Shown one piece after another: positions 53,762-61,734 of a stretch of 64,000 nt of DNA. This stretch comes from Bradyrhizobium diazoefficiens (GTDB lineage Bacteria; Pseudomonadota; Alphaproteobacteria; Rhizobiales; Xanthobacteraceae), in NCBI RefSeq assembly GCF_016599855.1, contig NZ_CP067041.1, positions 3,224,001 to 3,288,000 of the forward strand, given 5' to 3'. A model generated the notes under the pieces. The model did no database searches and had not been told where the DNA came from. It saw only the letters and a list, made by a program, of their open reading frames with translations. Both the position numbers and the translations under genes were made by a program. The first letter of the stretch is position 1. Each line of letters opens with the position of its first letter.

Positions 53762-54964
53762 ATGCGAGCAAGAAATTACGTCGTCGGCGCGGCCTTTGCG
53801 CTTCTGACTGGCGGCATGGGCCATTCGGCCCTGGCGCAGGACATCAAGATCGGCGAGATCAACAGCTACTCGCTGCTGCCGTCGTTCACCGAACCGTATC
53901 GCAAAGGCTGGCAGCTCGCTGTCGAACAGATCAACGCGGCCGGCGGCATCAACGGCAAGAAGCTCGTCGTCATCTCCAAGGACGACGGCGGCAAGCCGGC
54001 CGATGCGCAGACCGCGGCCAACGAGCTCGTCTCCAGCGAAGGCGTGGCGATGCTGACGGGTACGTTCCTGTCCAACATCGGCCTCGCGGTCAGCGACTTC
54101 GCCAACCAGAAGAAGGTGTTTTTCCTGGCGGCCGAGCCGCTGACCGACGCCGTGACCTGGTCGAAGGGCAACAAGTACACCTTCCGCCTGCGTCCCTCCA
54201 ACTACATGCAGGCCGCGATGCTGGTGGAAGCTGCCAGCAAGCTGCCGGCAAAACGCTGGGCGACGATCGCGCCGAACTACGAATACGGCCAGTCGGCGGT
54301 GGCAGTGTTCAAGAAGCTGATGTCGGAGAAGCGCCCTGATATCCAGTGGGTCGATGAGCAATGGCCGCCGCAGGGCAAGATCGACGCGGGCCCGGTGGTG
54401 CAGGCGGTGGCGCAGGCTAATCCTGAAGCGATCCTCAACGTCACCTTCGGCCCGGACCTCGTCAAGCTCGTGCGCGAAGGGAACACCCGCGGCTTGTTCA
54501 AGGGACGCGAGGTCGTGTCCTTCCTGACCGGCGAGCCCGAATACCTCGATCCGCTGAAGGACGAGACGCCCGAGGGTTGGATCGTCACCGGCTATCCCTG
54601 GTACTCAATCAAGACGCCGGAGCACGACGCCTTCCTGAAGGCCTATCAGGCCAAGTACAACGACTATCCGCGCCTTGGCTCGATCGTTGGCTACCAGACC
54701 ATCAAGGCGGCGGCGGCGATCATCGCCAAGGCTGGCTCGACCGACACCGACAAGATGATCGCTGCGGCTGAAGGCATTTCCATGCCGTCTCCGTTCGGCG
54801 AGATCACCTTCCGCAAGATCGATCATCAGTCGACGCTCGGTGCCTTCGTCGGCAAGACCGCGCAGAAGGACGGCAAGGGCGTGATGGTGGACGCGACGTA
54901 CAAGAAGGGGTCCGACTATCTGCCCAGCGATGCCGAAGTCGCAAAGCTGCGGCCGAAGGATTGA
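53762..54964 (+). CDS. branched-chain-type ABC transporter substrate-binding protein
   Basis: 400 residues with a signal peptide (cleavage after about residue 25, HSALAQ). The Peripla_BP_6 fold is seen from IKIGEINSYSLLPSFTEPYRKGW on, and the middle part has GTFLSNIGLAVSDF. The Leu/Ile/Val family also takes up aromatic acids and amides. Its place between hnr and marR makes a pyridine carboxylate such as nicotinate the best guess. A palindromic repeat separates it from the permease gene. Confidence 0.85.
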   Translation: MRARNYVVGAAFALLTGGMGHSALAQDIKIGEINSYSLLPSFTEPYRKGWQLAVEQINAAGGINGKKLVVISKDDGGKPADAQTAANELVSSEGVAMLTGTFLSNIGLAVSDFANQKKVFFLAAEPLTDAVTWSKGNKYTFRLRPSNYMQAAMLVEAASKLPAKRWATIAPNYEYGQSAVAVFKKLMSEKRPDIQWVDEQWPPQGKIDAGPVVQAVAQANPEAILNVTFGPDLVKLVREGNTRGLFKGREVVSFLTGEPEYLDPLKDETPEGWIVTGYPWYSIKTPEHDAFLKAYQAKYNDYPRLGSIVGYQTIKAAAAIIAKAGSTDTDKMIAAAEGISMPSPFGEITFRKIDHQSTLGAFVGKTAQKDGKGVMVDATYKKGSDYLPSDAEVAKLRPKD

Positions 54965-54991
54965 TACAACGAGAGACCGGGGCCCTCGTGG

Positions 54992-55073
54992 TTCGAGACG
55001 CGCGGCGTTGCCGCGCTCCTCACCATGAGGGTTCCGGACCTCATCCTGAGGAGGCGCGCGGCGCCGTCTCGAA
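54992..55073. repeat. dispersed palindromic repeat, family C, inside the transporter operon
   Basis: TTCGAGACG (54992-55000) and CGTCTCGAA (55065-55073) are the outer arms; GCGGCG/GCGCCG and CTCCTCACCATGAGG/CCTCATCCTGAGGAG form inner stems. The element fills the 153-bp gap between the binding-protein and permease genes. It may stabilise the upstream mRNA so that more binding protein than permease is made. Confidence 0.7.
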
Positions 55074-55117
55074 GGATGAAGCCAAACACCGAGACTTATG
55101 CCTAACCCGGACCGCCG

Positions 55118-57007
55118 ATGGCCTTTTACGTCGTACAGTTTCTGACCGGTCTCGCCAGCGCAGCGTCGCTGTTCCTGGTGGCCTCGGGCCTGTCGATCAT
55201 CTTTGGCGTGACGCGGATCGTGAATTTCGCGCACGGCGCCTTCTACATGATCGGCGCCTATATCGCCTTTACGCTGACGGAGCGCTTCTCCGGCGCGTTC
55301 GGCTTCTGGGGCGGAGTGGTCGTGGCGGCGCTGGCCGTGGCGCTGATCGGCGTCCTCGTCGAGATGGTCCTGCTCCGGCGCATCTATCACGCGCCGGAGC
55401 TGTTCCAATTGCTCGCCACCTTCGGCCTGACCCTAATGGTCGAGGATCTGGTGGTGCTGATCTGGGGGCCTGACGATCTCGTCGGCCGCCGCGCGCCGGG
55501 CTTCAAGGGCGCGGTCGATTTCTTCGGCCAGAACGTCCCGAGCTATGATCTGTTCCTGATCGTGCTCGGGCCCGCCGTGCTCGGCATTCTCTGGCTGCTG
55601 TTCCAGCGCACGCGCTGGGGCGTGCTGGTGCGCGCGGCGACGCAGGACCGCGACATGGTCGCAGCGCTCGGCGTCAATCAGAAATGGCTGTTCACCTCAG
55701 TGTTCGCGGTCGGCGTTTTCCTCGCCGCCCTCGGCGGCGCGCTCCAGATCCCGCGCGATGCCGTGCATCACGCGATGGATTTGCGTATCATCGTCGAGGT
55801 CTTCGTCGTCGTCGTGATCGGCGGCCTTGGAAGCATCGTCGGCGCCTTCGTCGCGGCGGTGTTGGTCTCGGAACTGAACGCCTTCGGCATCCTGATCTTC
55901 CCGAAGATTTCCATCATCCTGGTCTTCCTGGTGATGGCGGTGGTTTTGATCATCCGGCCCTGGGGCCTGTTCGGCAGGCCTGAAGCGCCGGCGCGCAAGA
56001 CGCCGGGCCTGACCGTCAATCCCTGGCGGCCGCTGACGTCGAATGAGCGGCTGGCCGCACTTGCGGCGCTGGTGCTCGCGGCGACGCTGCCGTTGTTCGC
56101 TGGCAACTACGCGCTGACCGTCGGCTCGGAGATCGCGATCTTCGTGATCTTTGCGGTCAGTCTGCATTTCCTGATGTCGGTCGGCGGGCTCGCGTCGTTC
56201 GGCCATGCCGCCTATTTCGGGCTCGGCGCCTATGGCGTGGCCTTCCTCGCCAAGATGGCGGGGCTGCCGATGATCGTCTGCCTGTTGCTCGGACCGCTGC
56301 TCGGTTGTATGGGTGCCGCCGTGTTCGGCTTCTTCGCCGTGCAGCTCTCCGGCGTCTATTTCGCGATGCTCACGCTCGCCTTCGCGCAGATCGTCTGGTC
56401 GATCGCATTTCAGTGGGTGAGCGTCACAGGCGGCGACAACGGCATTCTGGGCGTCTGGCCGGCGAGCTGGGCAGCGAGCCCGTCGCATTTCTACTGGTTA
56501 GCGCTTGGCGTCGCCGCGCTGGTCACGATTGCGCTCCGGATCGCGGTGTTCTCGCCGTTCGGCTACGCGCTCCGCGCCACGCGCGACTCGGCGCTGCGCA
56601 GTGAGGCGATCGGCATCAACGCCAAGCGCATGCAGTGGACCGCGTTCGTGATCGCTGGCACGACGGCCGGCATCGGCGGCGCGTTGTTCGCCTATCTCAA
56701 AGGCAGCGTCTTCCCGGACAATCTCGGCATCTCGCTCTCGGTCGATGCGTTGGTCATGGTGCTGCTCGGCGGCGTCGAGACGGTGTCGGGCGGGGTGATT
56801 GGCGCGATCGTCTACAAGGCCCTCAACATCTGGCTGGTCAGCCAGACGGATCTGTCAAAACTCGTGCTCGGCGGCTTCATCGTGCTCATCGTCGTCGTGT
56901 TCCCCAAGGGCATCGTCGGTATGATGGAGATGCTGGCGCAGCGGCGCAGGAAATCATCGCCACCGGGATCCTCCCTGCTTGCCAAGCCGATCGAGTCCGC
57001 CGAATGA
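55118..57007 (+). CDS. fused LivH-LivM-type ABC permease
   Basis: 629 residues. Residues about 1-290 are LivH-like (GLSIIFGVTRIVNFAHGAFYMIGAY), and about 320-610 are LivM-like (SVGGLASFGHAAYFGLGAYG, GALFAYLKGSVFPDNLG). Ordinary Liv systems have these as two genes. Fusions occur in several alphaproteobacterial aromatic-acid transporters. It would form the pore with the two ATPases that follow; its stop overlaps the next ATG. Confidence 0.88.
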   Translation: MAFYVVQFLTGLASAASLFLVASGLSIIFGVTRIVNFAHGAFYMIGAYIAFTLTERFSGAFGFWGGVVVAALAVALIGVLVEMVLLRRIYHAPELFQLLATFGLTLMVEDLVVLIWGPDDLVGRRAPGFKGAVDFFGQNVPSYDLFLIVLGPAVLGILWLLFQRTRWGVLVRAATQDRDMVAALGVNQKWLFTSVFAVGVFLAALGGALQIPRDAVHHAMDLRIIVEVFVVVVIGGLGSIVGAFVAAVLVSELNAFGILIFPKISIILVFLVMAVVLIIRPWGLFGRPEAPARKTPGLTVNPWRPLTSNERLAALAALVLAATLPLFAGNYALTVGSEIAIFVIFAVSLHFLMSVGGLASFGHAAYFGLGAYGVAFLAKMAGLPMIVCLLLGPLLGCMGAAVFGFFAVQLSGVYFAMLTLAFAQIVWSIAFQWVSVTGGDNGILGVWPASWAASPSHFYWLALGVAALVTIALRIAVFSPFGYALRATRDSALRSEAIGINAKRMQWTAFVIAGTTAGIGGALFAYLKGSVFPDNLGISLSVDALVMVLLGGVETVSGGVIGAIVYKALNIWLVSQTDLSKLVLGGFIVLIVVVFPKGIVGMMEMLAQRRRKSSPPGSSLLAKPIESAE

Positions 57008-57795
57008 GCGTTGCACCCCCACTTCTCGCGGTCGAAGGCCTGACCAAATCCTACGGCGGCATCCATGCCGTGCGCGGCGTCTCGTTCTCGCTGCGATCAG
57101 GCGAAATTCTGGCGCTGATCGGCCCGAACGGCGCCGGCAAGAGCACCTGCTTCGATATGCTCAACGGCCAGAACCGGCCGGATTCCGGACACGTCCGTTT
57201 ACTCGGCGAGGAGACGACGGCCAAGAAGCCGCGCGAGATCTGGCGCATGGGCGTGGGGCGCACTTTCCAGATCACCGCGACCTTCGCTACCATGACGGTG
57301 CGCGAGAACGTTCAGGTCGCGCTGATCTCGCATGAGAAGCAGCTGTTCAATCTCTTCGGCTCGGCGCCGCATTTCGATTGCGGCGAGGCGGGGCGGCTGC
57401 TCGAGCTGGTCGGGATGAGTGGCTACGCGGATCGGCCCTGCGGCGAGCTTGCCTATGGCGACCTCAAGCGGCTCGAGCTTGCTGTGGCGCTCGCCAACGA
57501 ACCCAAATTGCTGCTGATGGACGAGCCGACCGCCGGCATGGCGCCGCGCGAGCGCGTCGACCTGATGCGGCTCACGGCTCAAATCGCGCGCGAAAAGTCG
57601 ATCGGCGTGCTCTTCACCGAGCACGACATGGACGTTGTGTTCGAGCATGCCGACCGCATCATCGTGCTCAACCGGGGCACGTTGATCGCCGAGGGCTCAC
57701 CGGCCGAGGTGCGCGGCAATCCGCAGGTGCAGGCGGTCTATCTCGGCGAGGGCCTGCTTTACGAGGCCGCGCATCGCGGGGGAGCCTCGGTATGA
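57004..57795 (+). CDS. LivG-like ABC transporter ATPase
   Basis: 263 residues from ATG 57004 (ATGA overlap with the permease). Walker A is GPNGAGKST, the LivG-type phrase GVGRTFQITATFATMTVRENV follows, and Walker B is LLMDEPTAGMAPRE. The signature is degenerate: CGELAYGDLKRLELAVAL rather than LSGGQ, as usual for LivG. It energises uptake with the LivF-like partner. Confidence 0.9.
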   Translation: MSVAPPLLAVEGLTKSYGGIHAVRGVSFSLRSGEILALIGPNGAGKSTCFDMLNGQNRPDSGHVRLLGEETTAKKPREIWRMGVGRTFQITATFATMTVRENVQVALISHEKQLFNLFGSAPHFDCGEAGRLLELVGMSGYADRPCGELAYGDLKRLELAVALANEPKLLLMDEPTAGMAPRERVDLMRLTAQIAREKSIGVLFTEHDMDVVFEHADRIIVLNRGTLIAEGSPAEVRGNPQVQAVYLGEGLLYEAAHRGGASV

Positions 57796-58496
57796 AACTG
57801 ACGGTCGACGGCCTCAACAGTCACTATGGACCCGCCCACATTCTGTTCGATATCGGCTTCGAGGTCGGCGAGGGCGAGGTCGTGGCGCTTCTGGGGCGCA
57901 ACGGCGCCGGCAAGTCGACGACGTTCCGCTCAATCGTCGGTCTCGTCGCGCAGCGTTCCGGCCGCATCATGTTCGAGGGCAAGGATGTTTCAGTGAAGCC
58001 AACGCATGAGATTGTGCGCGATGGGCTCGGCTATGTGCCGGAGGAGCGGCGCATCTTCACCGATCTAACGGTGGAGGAAAATCTGGAAGTCGGCCGCCAG
58101 CCGAAGCGTCCGAACGCGCCGCACTGGACCCGTGAAAAGCTGTTCACGCTGTTTCCCAATCTTGGCGAGATGCGCAGCCGTCCCGGCGGCCGGATGAGCG
58201 GCGGCGAGCAGCAGATGCTGACGATCGCGCGCACGCTGATGGGCAATCCATCGCTGGTGCTGCTGGACGAGCCCTCGGAAGGCCTGTCGCCGAAGATCGT
58301 GGAGCAGATGGTCGATGCCATCCTCACCATGAAGAAGGAAGGCGTCAGCATCGTCGTCTCCGAGCAGAATCTGCACTTTGCGCGGTTGATCTCCGATCGT
58401 GCCTATATCATAGAGCGTGGCCGCATCTGTTTCGGCGGCACCATGGCCGAGCTCGACGCGCGTCCGGATATCCGCGACGCGCATCTGTCGTTGTGA
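57792..58496 (+). CDS. LivF-like ABC transporter ATPase
   Basis: 234 residues from ATG 57792 (ATGA overlap). Walker A GRNGAGKST, signature MSGGEQQMLTIARTL and Walker B LVLLDEPSEGLSPK, with YVPEERRIFTDLTVEENLEVG typical of LivF. It ends 14 bp before the marR start, so the repressor is made with its own operon. Confidence 0.9.
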   Translation: MKLTVDGLNSHYGPAHILFDIGFEVGEGEVVALLGRNGAGKSTTFRSIVGLVAQRSGRIMFEGKDVSVKPTHEIVRDGLGYVPEERRIFTDLTVEENLEVGRQPKRPNAPHWTREKLFTLFPNLGEMRSRPGGRMSGGEQQMLTIARTLMGNPSLVLLDEPSEGLSPKIVEQMVDAILTMKKEGVSIVVSEQNLHFARLISDRAYIIERGRICFGGTMAELDARPDIRDAHLSL

Positions 58497-58510
58497 GGGG
58501 CGGGGAGCGG

Positions 58511-58966
58511 ATGGCGAGAAGCGTTGCGGCCAAGAAGAACATCAAACCGGCAAAACCGCCTTATGTGCTCGACGAGCAGGTCGGATTCATCCTGCGCCAG
58601 GTCTGGCAGCGCCACAGCGCAATCTTCTCCCGCGAGATCGGCACCAATCTGACGCCGACGCAATGGGCGGCGCTGTCAAAGCTCGCCGAGACCGGACCGT
58701 GCTCGCAGAACCAGCTCGGGCGGTTGACGGCGATGGATGTCGCGACCATCAAGGGCGTGATCGACAGACTTTCGGTTCGCGGCCTGACCGAGACCAGCCA
58801 GGATCCCGAGGACGGGCGACGCCTGCTGGTGAGCCTGACGCGCGCCGGTCAGCAGCTTGCGGAGAAGCTCGCGCCGAACGCGCTGGCGATCACCCGCGAG
58901 ACTCTCGCGCCGCTCGACGCCAGGGAGCGCGAGATGCTGATGGGGTTGTTGAACAAGCTGCGGTGA
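58511..58966 (+). CDS. MarR-family transcriptional regulator
   Basis: 151 residues from ATG 58511 with GGGGAGCGG upstream; a GTG at 58493 would overlap the ATPase gene. The winged helix is seen as LTPTQWAALSKLAETGPCSQNQLGRLTAMDVATIKGVIDRL, then DPEDGRRLLVSLTRAG of the wing. MarR dimers bind 16-20 bp palindromes and leave them on binding a phenolic or carboxylic ligand. It is the only regulator in the locus, so it is the likely reader of the shared operator at 45454, 50595, 50748 and 60353. The inducer may be nicotinate or 6-hydroxynicotinate. Confidence 0.88.
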   Translation: MARSVAAKKNIKPAKPPYVLDEQVGFILRQVWQRHSAIFSREIGTNLTPTQWAALSKLAETGPCSQNQLGRLTAMDVATIKGVIDRLSVRGLTETSQDPEDGRRLLVSLTRAGQQLAEKLAPNALAITRETLAPLDAREREMLMGLLNKLR

Positions 58967-58975
58967 ATTGACCCT

Positions 58976-59069
58976 GTCATTCCGGGGCACGCGCATCGCG
59001 CGTGAACCCGGAATCCAGAGGTTATTGCGCGAGATTCCGGGTTCGCGCTAATGCGCGCCCCGGAATGAC
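58976..59069. repeat. dispersed palindromic repeat, family B
   Basis: GTCATTCCGGGGC (58976-58988) pairs perfectly with GCCCCGGAATGAC (59057-59069); inner arms GAACCCGGAATC and GATTCCGGGTTC add a second stem. It lies between the convergent marR and ena genes and may also act as a terminator for both. Confidence 0.85.
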
Positions 59070-59080
59070 GGCAAGAGCCG

Positions 59081-60277
59081 TTACTTCCCCACCACTTCCG
59101 GCACCCGCCCCGCCGGCGGCGTGTTGCGGCTGCGTTGGGTGCGCACGATGCCGTCGATGATGGTCATGCCGATGCCGGGGAGGTCGCCGAGCTGGACGCT
59201 GTCCAAAATGTTCTTGCCGGGCGAGTGCTGTGCCTTGTCCAGGATGACGAAATCGGCGGAACGGCCGACCTCGATCAAGCCGCAATCGAGCTGCCGCATC
59301 CGTGCCGTGTTGCCGGTGGCAAGGCAGAACGCGATTTCGGCCGGCAAATCGCCGAGCGAGGACAGCATCGAGATCATGCGCAAGATGCCGAGCGGCTGCA
59401 CGCCGGAGCCGGCAGGCGCGTCGGTGCCGAGGATGACGCGGTGCAGGTCACCCATCTCACGCGCGATGCGGAGCGTGTAGAGCGCCGAGCGCTCATTGCC
59501 GTTGTGCACGAGCTCCAGGCCGCGCTTGCAGCCCTCGCAGATGCAGCGGATCTGCTCGTCCGGGAGCGCAGTGTGGCCGCCATTGATGTGGCCGACCACG
59601 TCGGTGTCGGCCTCCAGCACCACGTCCTTATCGATCAGGCCGGAGCCGGGGATCGAGGGACCGCCAGTGTGGATCGTGCTCTGGATGCCGTATTTGCGTG
59701 CCCAGCCGACCATTCTTCGCGCGGTGGGGCCGTCCTTGACGCCGCCGAGGCCGACTTCGCCGAGCAGCTTGACACCGGCTGCGGCCAGCTCCTTGAAATC
59801 CTCCTCGACCATCTCGCATTCGATCACGGGCGCACCGGCGTGAACCTTCACGCCGCCGGGGCGCAAATTCCAGAATGCGCGCTGGGCGAAGATCGCCATG
59901 GCTTTCAGTCCGACGACGTCGCGCGGGCGGCCGGGCATGTGAACCTCGCCGGCAGAAATCATCGTGGTGACGCCGCCATGCAGATTGCTGTCGATCCAGC
60001 CGATCTGGTTCTGGCGGGGTGTCCAGTCACCCGCAACGGGGTGGACGTGGCTGTCGATCAGGCCGGGCACCACCGTGGTGCCGTTGGCCTCGATGATGGT
60101 AGTGGCATCGTCCGTGTTGACGTCCTTGAATTGGCCGATCGCGGTGATCTTGCCGTTCTCGGCGACGATGGTGTCGCCGTCCAGGATCGGCTTTTCCATC
60201 GCGCCGGACAGGATCAGGCCGATATTGCGGATCACGAGCTTCGTGGGTCCGGTGGCCTGGGGGGCGTCATGCGCCAT
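59081..60277 (-). CDS. ena: enamidase homologue (amidohydrolase family)
   Basis: 398 residues from ATG 60277, with AGGAG upstream. It follows my memory of E. barkeri enamidase along its length: KLVIRNIGLILSGAMEKPIL at the start, metal-binding DSHVHPVAGDWTPRQ, GGVTTMISAG, HTGGPSIPGSG, HINGGHTALP, and RNTPPA near the end. Enamidase hydrolyses 1,4,5,6-tetrahydro-6-oxonicotinate to 2-formylglutarate and ammonia with a Fe-Zn site. It is transcribed away from the ferredoxin reductase gene, and the shared gap has tandem operators. Confidence 0.82.
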   Translation of the reverse strand: MAHDAPQATGPTKLVIRNIGLILSGAMEKPILDGDTIVAENGKITAIGQFKDVNTDDATTIIEANGTTVVPGLIDSHVHPVAGDWTPRQNQIGWIDSNLHGGVTTMISAGEVHMPGRPRDVVGLKAMAIFAQRAFWNLRPGGVKVHAGAPVIECEMVEEDFKELAAAGVKLLGEVGLGGVKDGPTARRMVGWARKYGIQSTIHTGGPSIPGSGLIDKDVVLEADTDVVGHINGGHTALPDEQIRCICEGCKRGLELVHNGNERSALYTLRIAREMGDLHRVILGTDAPAGSGVQPLGILRMISMLSSLGDLPAEIAFCLATGNTARMRQLDCGLIEVGRSADFVILDKAQHSPGKNILDSVQLGDLPGIGMTIIDGIVRTQRSRNTPPAGRVPEVVGK

Positions 60278-60325
60278 GGAAGGGCTCCTCATTCCTAACT
60301 GCAACGCTCGCGATCTTGGGCAGCC

Positions 60326-60354
60326 TTGACCGCGGGATCAAGCAGGATTATTCA
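60326..60354 (+). promoter_or_regulatory. promoter of the ferredoxin-NADP reductase gene
   Basis: TTGACC at 60326-60331, 17 bp, then TATTCA at 60349-60354. The first operator begins at 60353 and overlaps the -10 and start site. Confidence 0.45.
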
Positions 60355-60382
60355 TTAGTACACGAATGAGCGTGTACAAACG
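60353..60382. promoter_or_regulatory. tandem putative MarR operators between ena and the ferredoxin reductase gene
   Basis: CATTAGTACACGAATG (60353-60368) matches CRTTYGTAYACRAAYG at 15 of 16 positions. A second, overlapping copy on the other strand (60367-60382, reading CGTTTGTACACGCTCA leftwards) matches 13 of 16. The perfect arms GTACACG and CGTGTAC (60358-60377) join the two. One pair could control both divergent genes. Confidence 0.65.
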
Positions 60383-60433
60383 ACGCATGGCTACCCGCCT
60401 CGGAACCGCAATTATCGCGACAGGGAAGGTGAG

Positions 60434-61207
60434 ATGAGCAATTTCAATCAGGAAAGCGTTTTGAGCGTCCACCACTGGACCGACACGCTGTTCTCCTTCA
60501 AGACCACCCGCAGCCCGACCTTCCGTTTCCGCAACGGCGAATTCACCATGATTGGGCTCAAGGTCGGCGAGAAGCCGCTGCTGCGGGCCTACAGCGTCGC
60601 CAGCGCCAACTACGAGGACACGCTGGAATTCTTCTCGATCAAGGTGCCGGACGGTCCGCTGACCTCGCGGCTTCAGCACCTGAAGCAAGGCGACGAGATC
60701 ATCGTCAGCCGCAAGGCCACCGGCACGCTCGTCATCGACAATCTGGAAGAGGGCCGCAACCTCTATCTGATCGGCACCGGCACAGGCCTCGCGCCGTTCC
60801 TGAGCGTGATCAAGGACCCCGAGACCTATGAGCGCTTCGAGAAGATCGTGCTGCTGCACGGCTGCCGGCACGTCAAGGAGCTCGCCTATGGCGAGATGAT
60901 CACCGAGACGCTCCCGAAGGACGAGCTGATCGGCGAGTACATCCGGGAGCAGCTGATCTACTACCCGACCGTGACGCGCGATCCCTTCCGCAACCGCGGC
61001 CGCATCACCGACCTCATCACGTCAGGGAAGCTGTTTGCCGATATCGGCCTGCCGGAGCTGGAAGCAGCCCACGACCGCGTCATGATCTGCGGCAGCCCGG
61101 CGCTGGTGGCGGATACCCGCACGCTGCTGGGCGAGCGCGGCCTCATTGAGGGCAATCACGGCGAGCCGGCTCAGTTCGTGGTCGAAAAGGCTTTCGCCGA
61201 GCGCTAG
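60434..61207 (+). CDS. ferredoxin-NADP+ reductase
   Basis: 257 residues, bacterial (subclass II) type. The FAD domain has LRAYSVASANYED, and the NADP domain has LIGTGTGLAPFLSVI and MICGSPALVADT; the C-terminus ends FVVEKAFAER. It normally passes electrons between NADPH and ferredoxin or flavodoxin. Because its promoter has the same operator as the pyridine genes, it may supply reduced ferredoxin to the 6-hydroxynicotinate reductase. A general stress role is the alternative. Confidence 0.9.
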   Translation: MSNFNQESVLSVHHWTDTLFSFKTTRSPTFRFRNGEFTMIGLKVGEKPLLRAYSVASANYEDTLEFFSIKVPDGPLTSRLQHLKQGDEIIVSRKATGTLVIDNLEEGRNLYLIGTGTGLAPFLSVIKDPETYERFEKIVLLHGCRHVKELAYGEMITETLPKDELIGEYIREQLIYYPTVTRDPFRNRGRITDLITSGKLFADIGLPELEAAHDRVMICGSPALVADTRTLLGERGLIEGNHGEPAQFVVEKAFAER

Positions 61208-61313
61208 GCCCGGAATTCCTGCGCAACAAAGCCGCATTTTCGCCGCGCCGCGCCCGTTGCCGCGCCGATTCGGCGCACGATACACTGTGGGAGCGAATCA
61301 GCGGAGTTCCCAC

Positions 61314-61640
61314 ATGGTTGCGGACAGCGACAGCAACATCGCCTGGCACCGGGTCCAGTTGAAGAAGAATCGCGCCGAGTTGAAGGCGCTGGAGACCGCG
61401 CGCTTCACAATGGGCGAGATCGCATCGTCGAAGCGGAACGGCCAGACCCAGAAGGCGATCGGGGAACTGAAACGCAAGATCACGCAGTCCGAGCGCGTGA
61501 TTGCCGATCACGACAAGCGCACGCGCCGTCCGCTCGGCACTGACCTGCAGAGTCTGAGCAATGGCAGCTGGAGTGATTGGGACGCCTATACCAACCAGCA
61601 GCAGCGCAAGGCCGGGCCGCGCTCGTCGGGACGGGGTTAG
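61314..61640 (+). CDS. small coiled-coil protein of unknown function
   Basis: 108 residues from ATG 61314, with GCGGAG upstream; the frame is open back to 61146 but without a start signal. It is charged and helical: AWHRVQLKKNRAELKALETARF, then a KAIGELKRKITQSERVIADHDK stretch that could be a coiled coil. No domain is recognised. The C-terminal 25 residues are polar. Confidence 0.65.
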   Translation: MVADSDSNIAWHRVQLKKNRAELKALETARFTMGEIASSKRNGQTQKAIGELKRKITQSERVIADHDKRTRRPLGTDLQSLSNGSWSDWDAYTNQQQRKAGPRSSGRG

Positions 61641-61734
61641 TCCCGCTCCGCGAGAAGAGGACTGGTTCCAGCCCTTGCCTCTTGGGCCTCGCTGGCCATC
61701 TCGTTGACACGCCACCAACCGTTCCGGTGATCCC

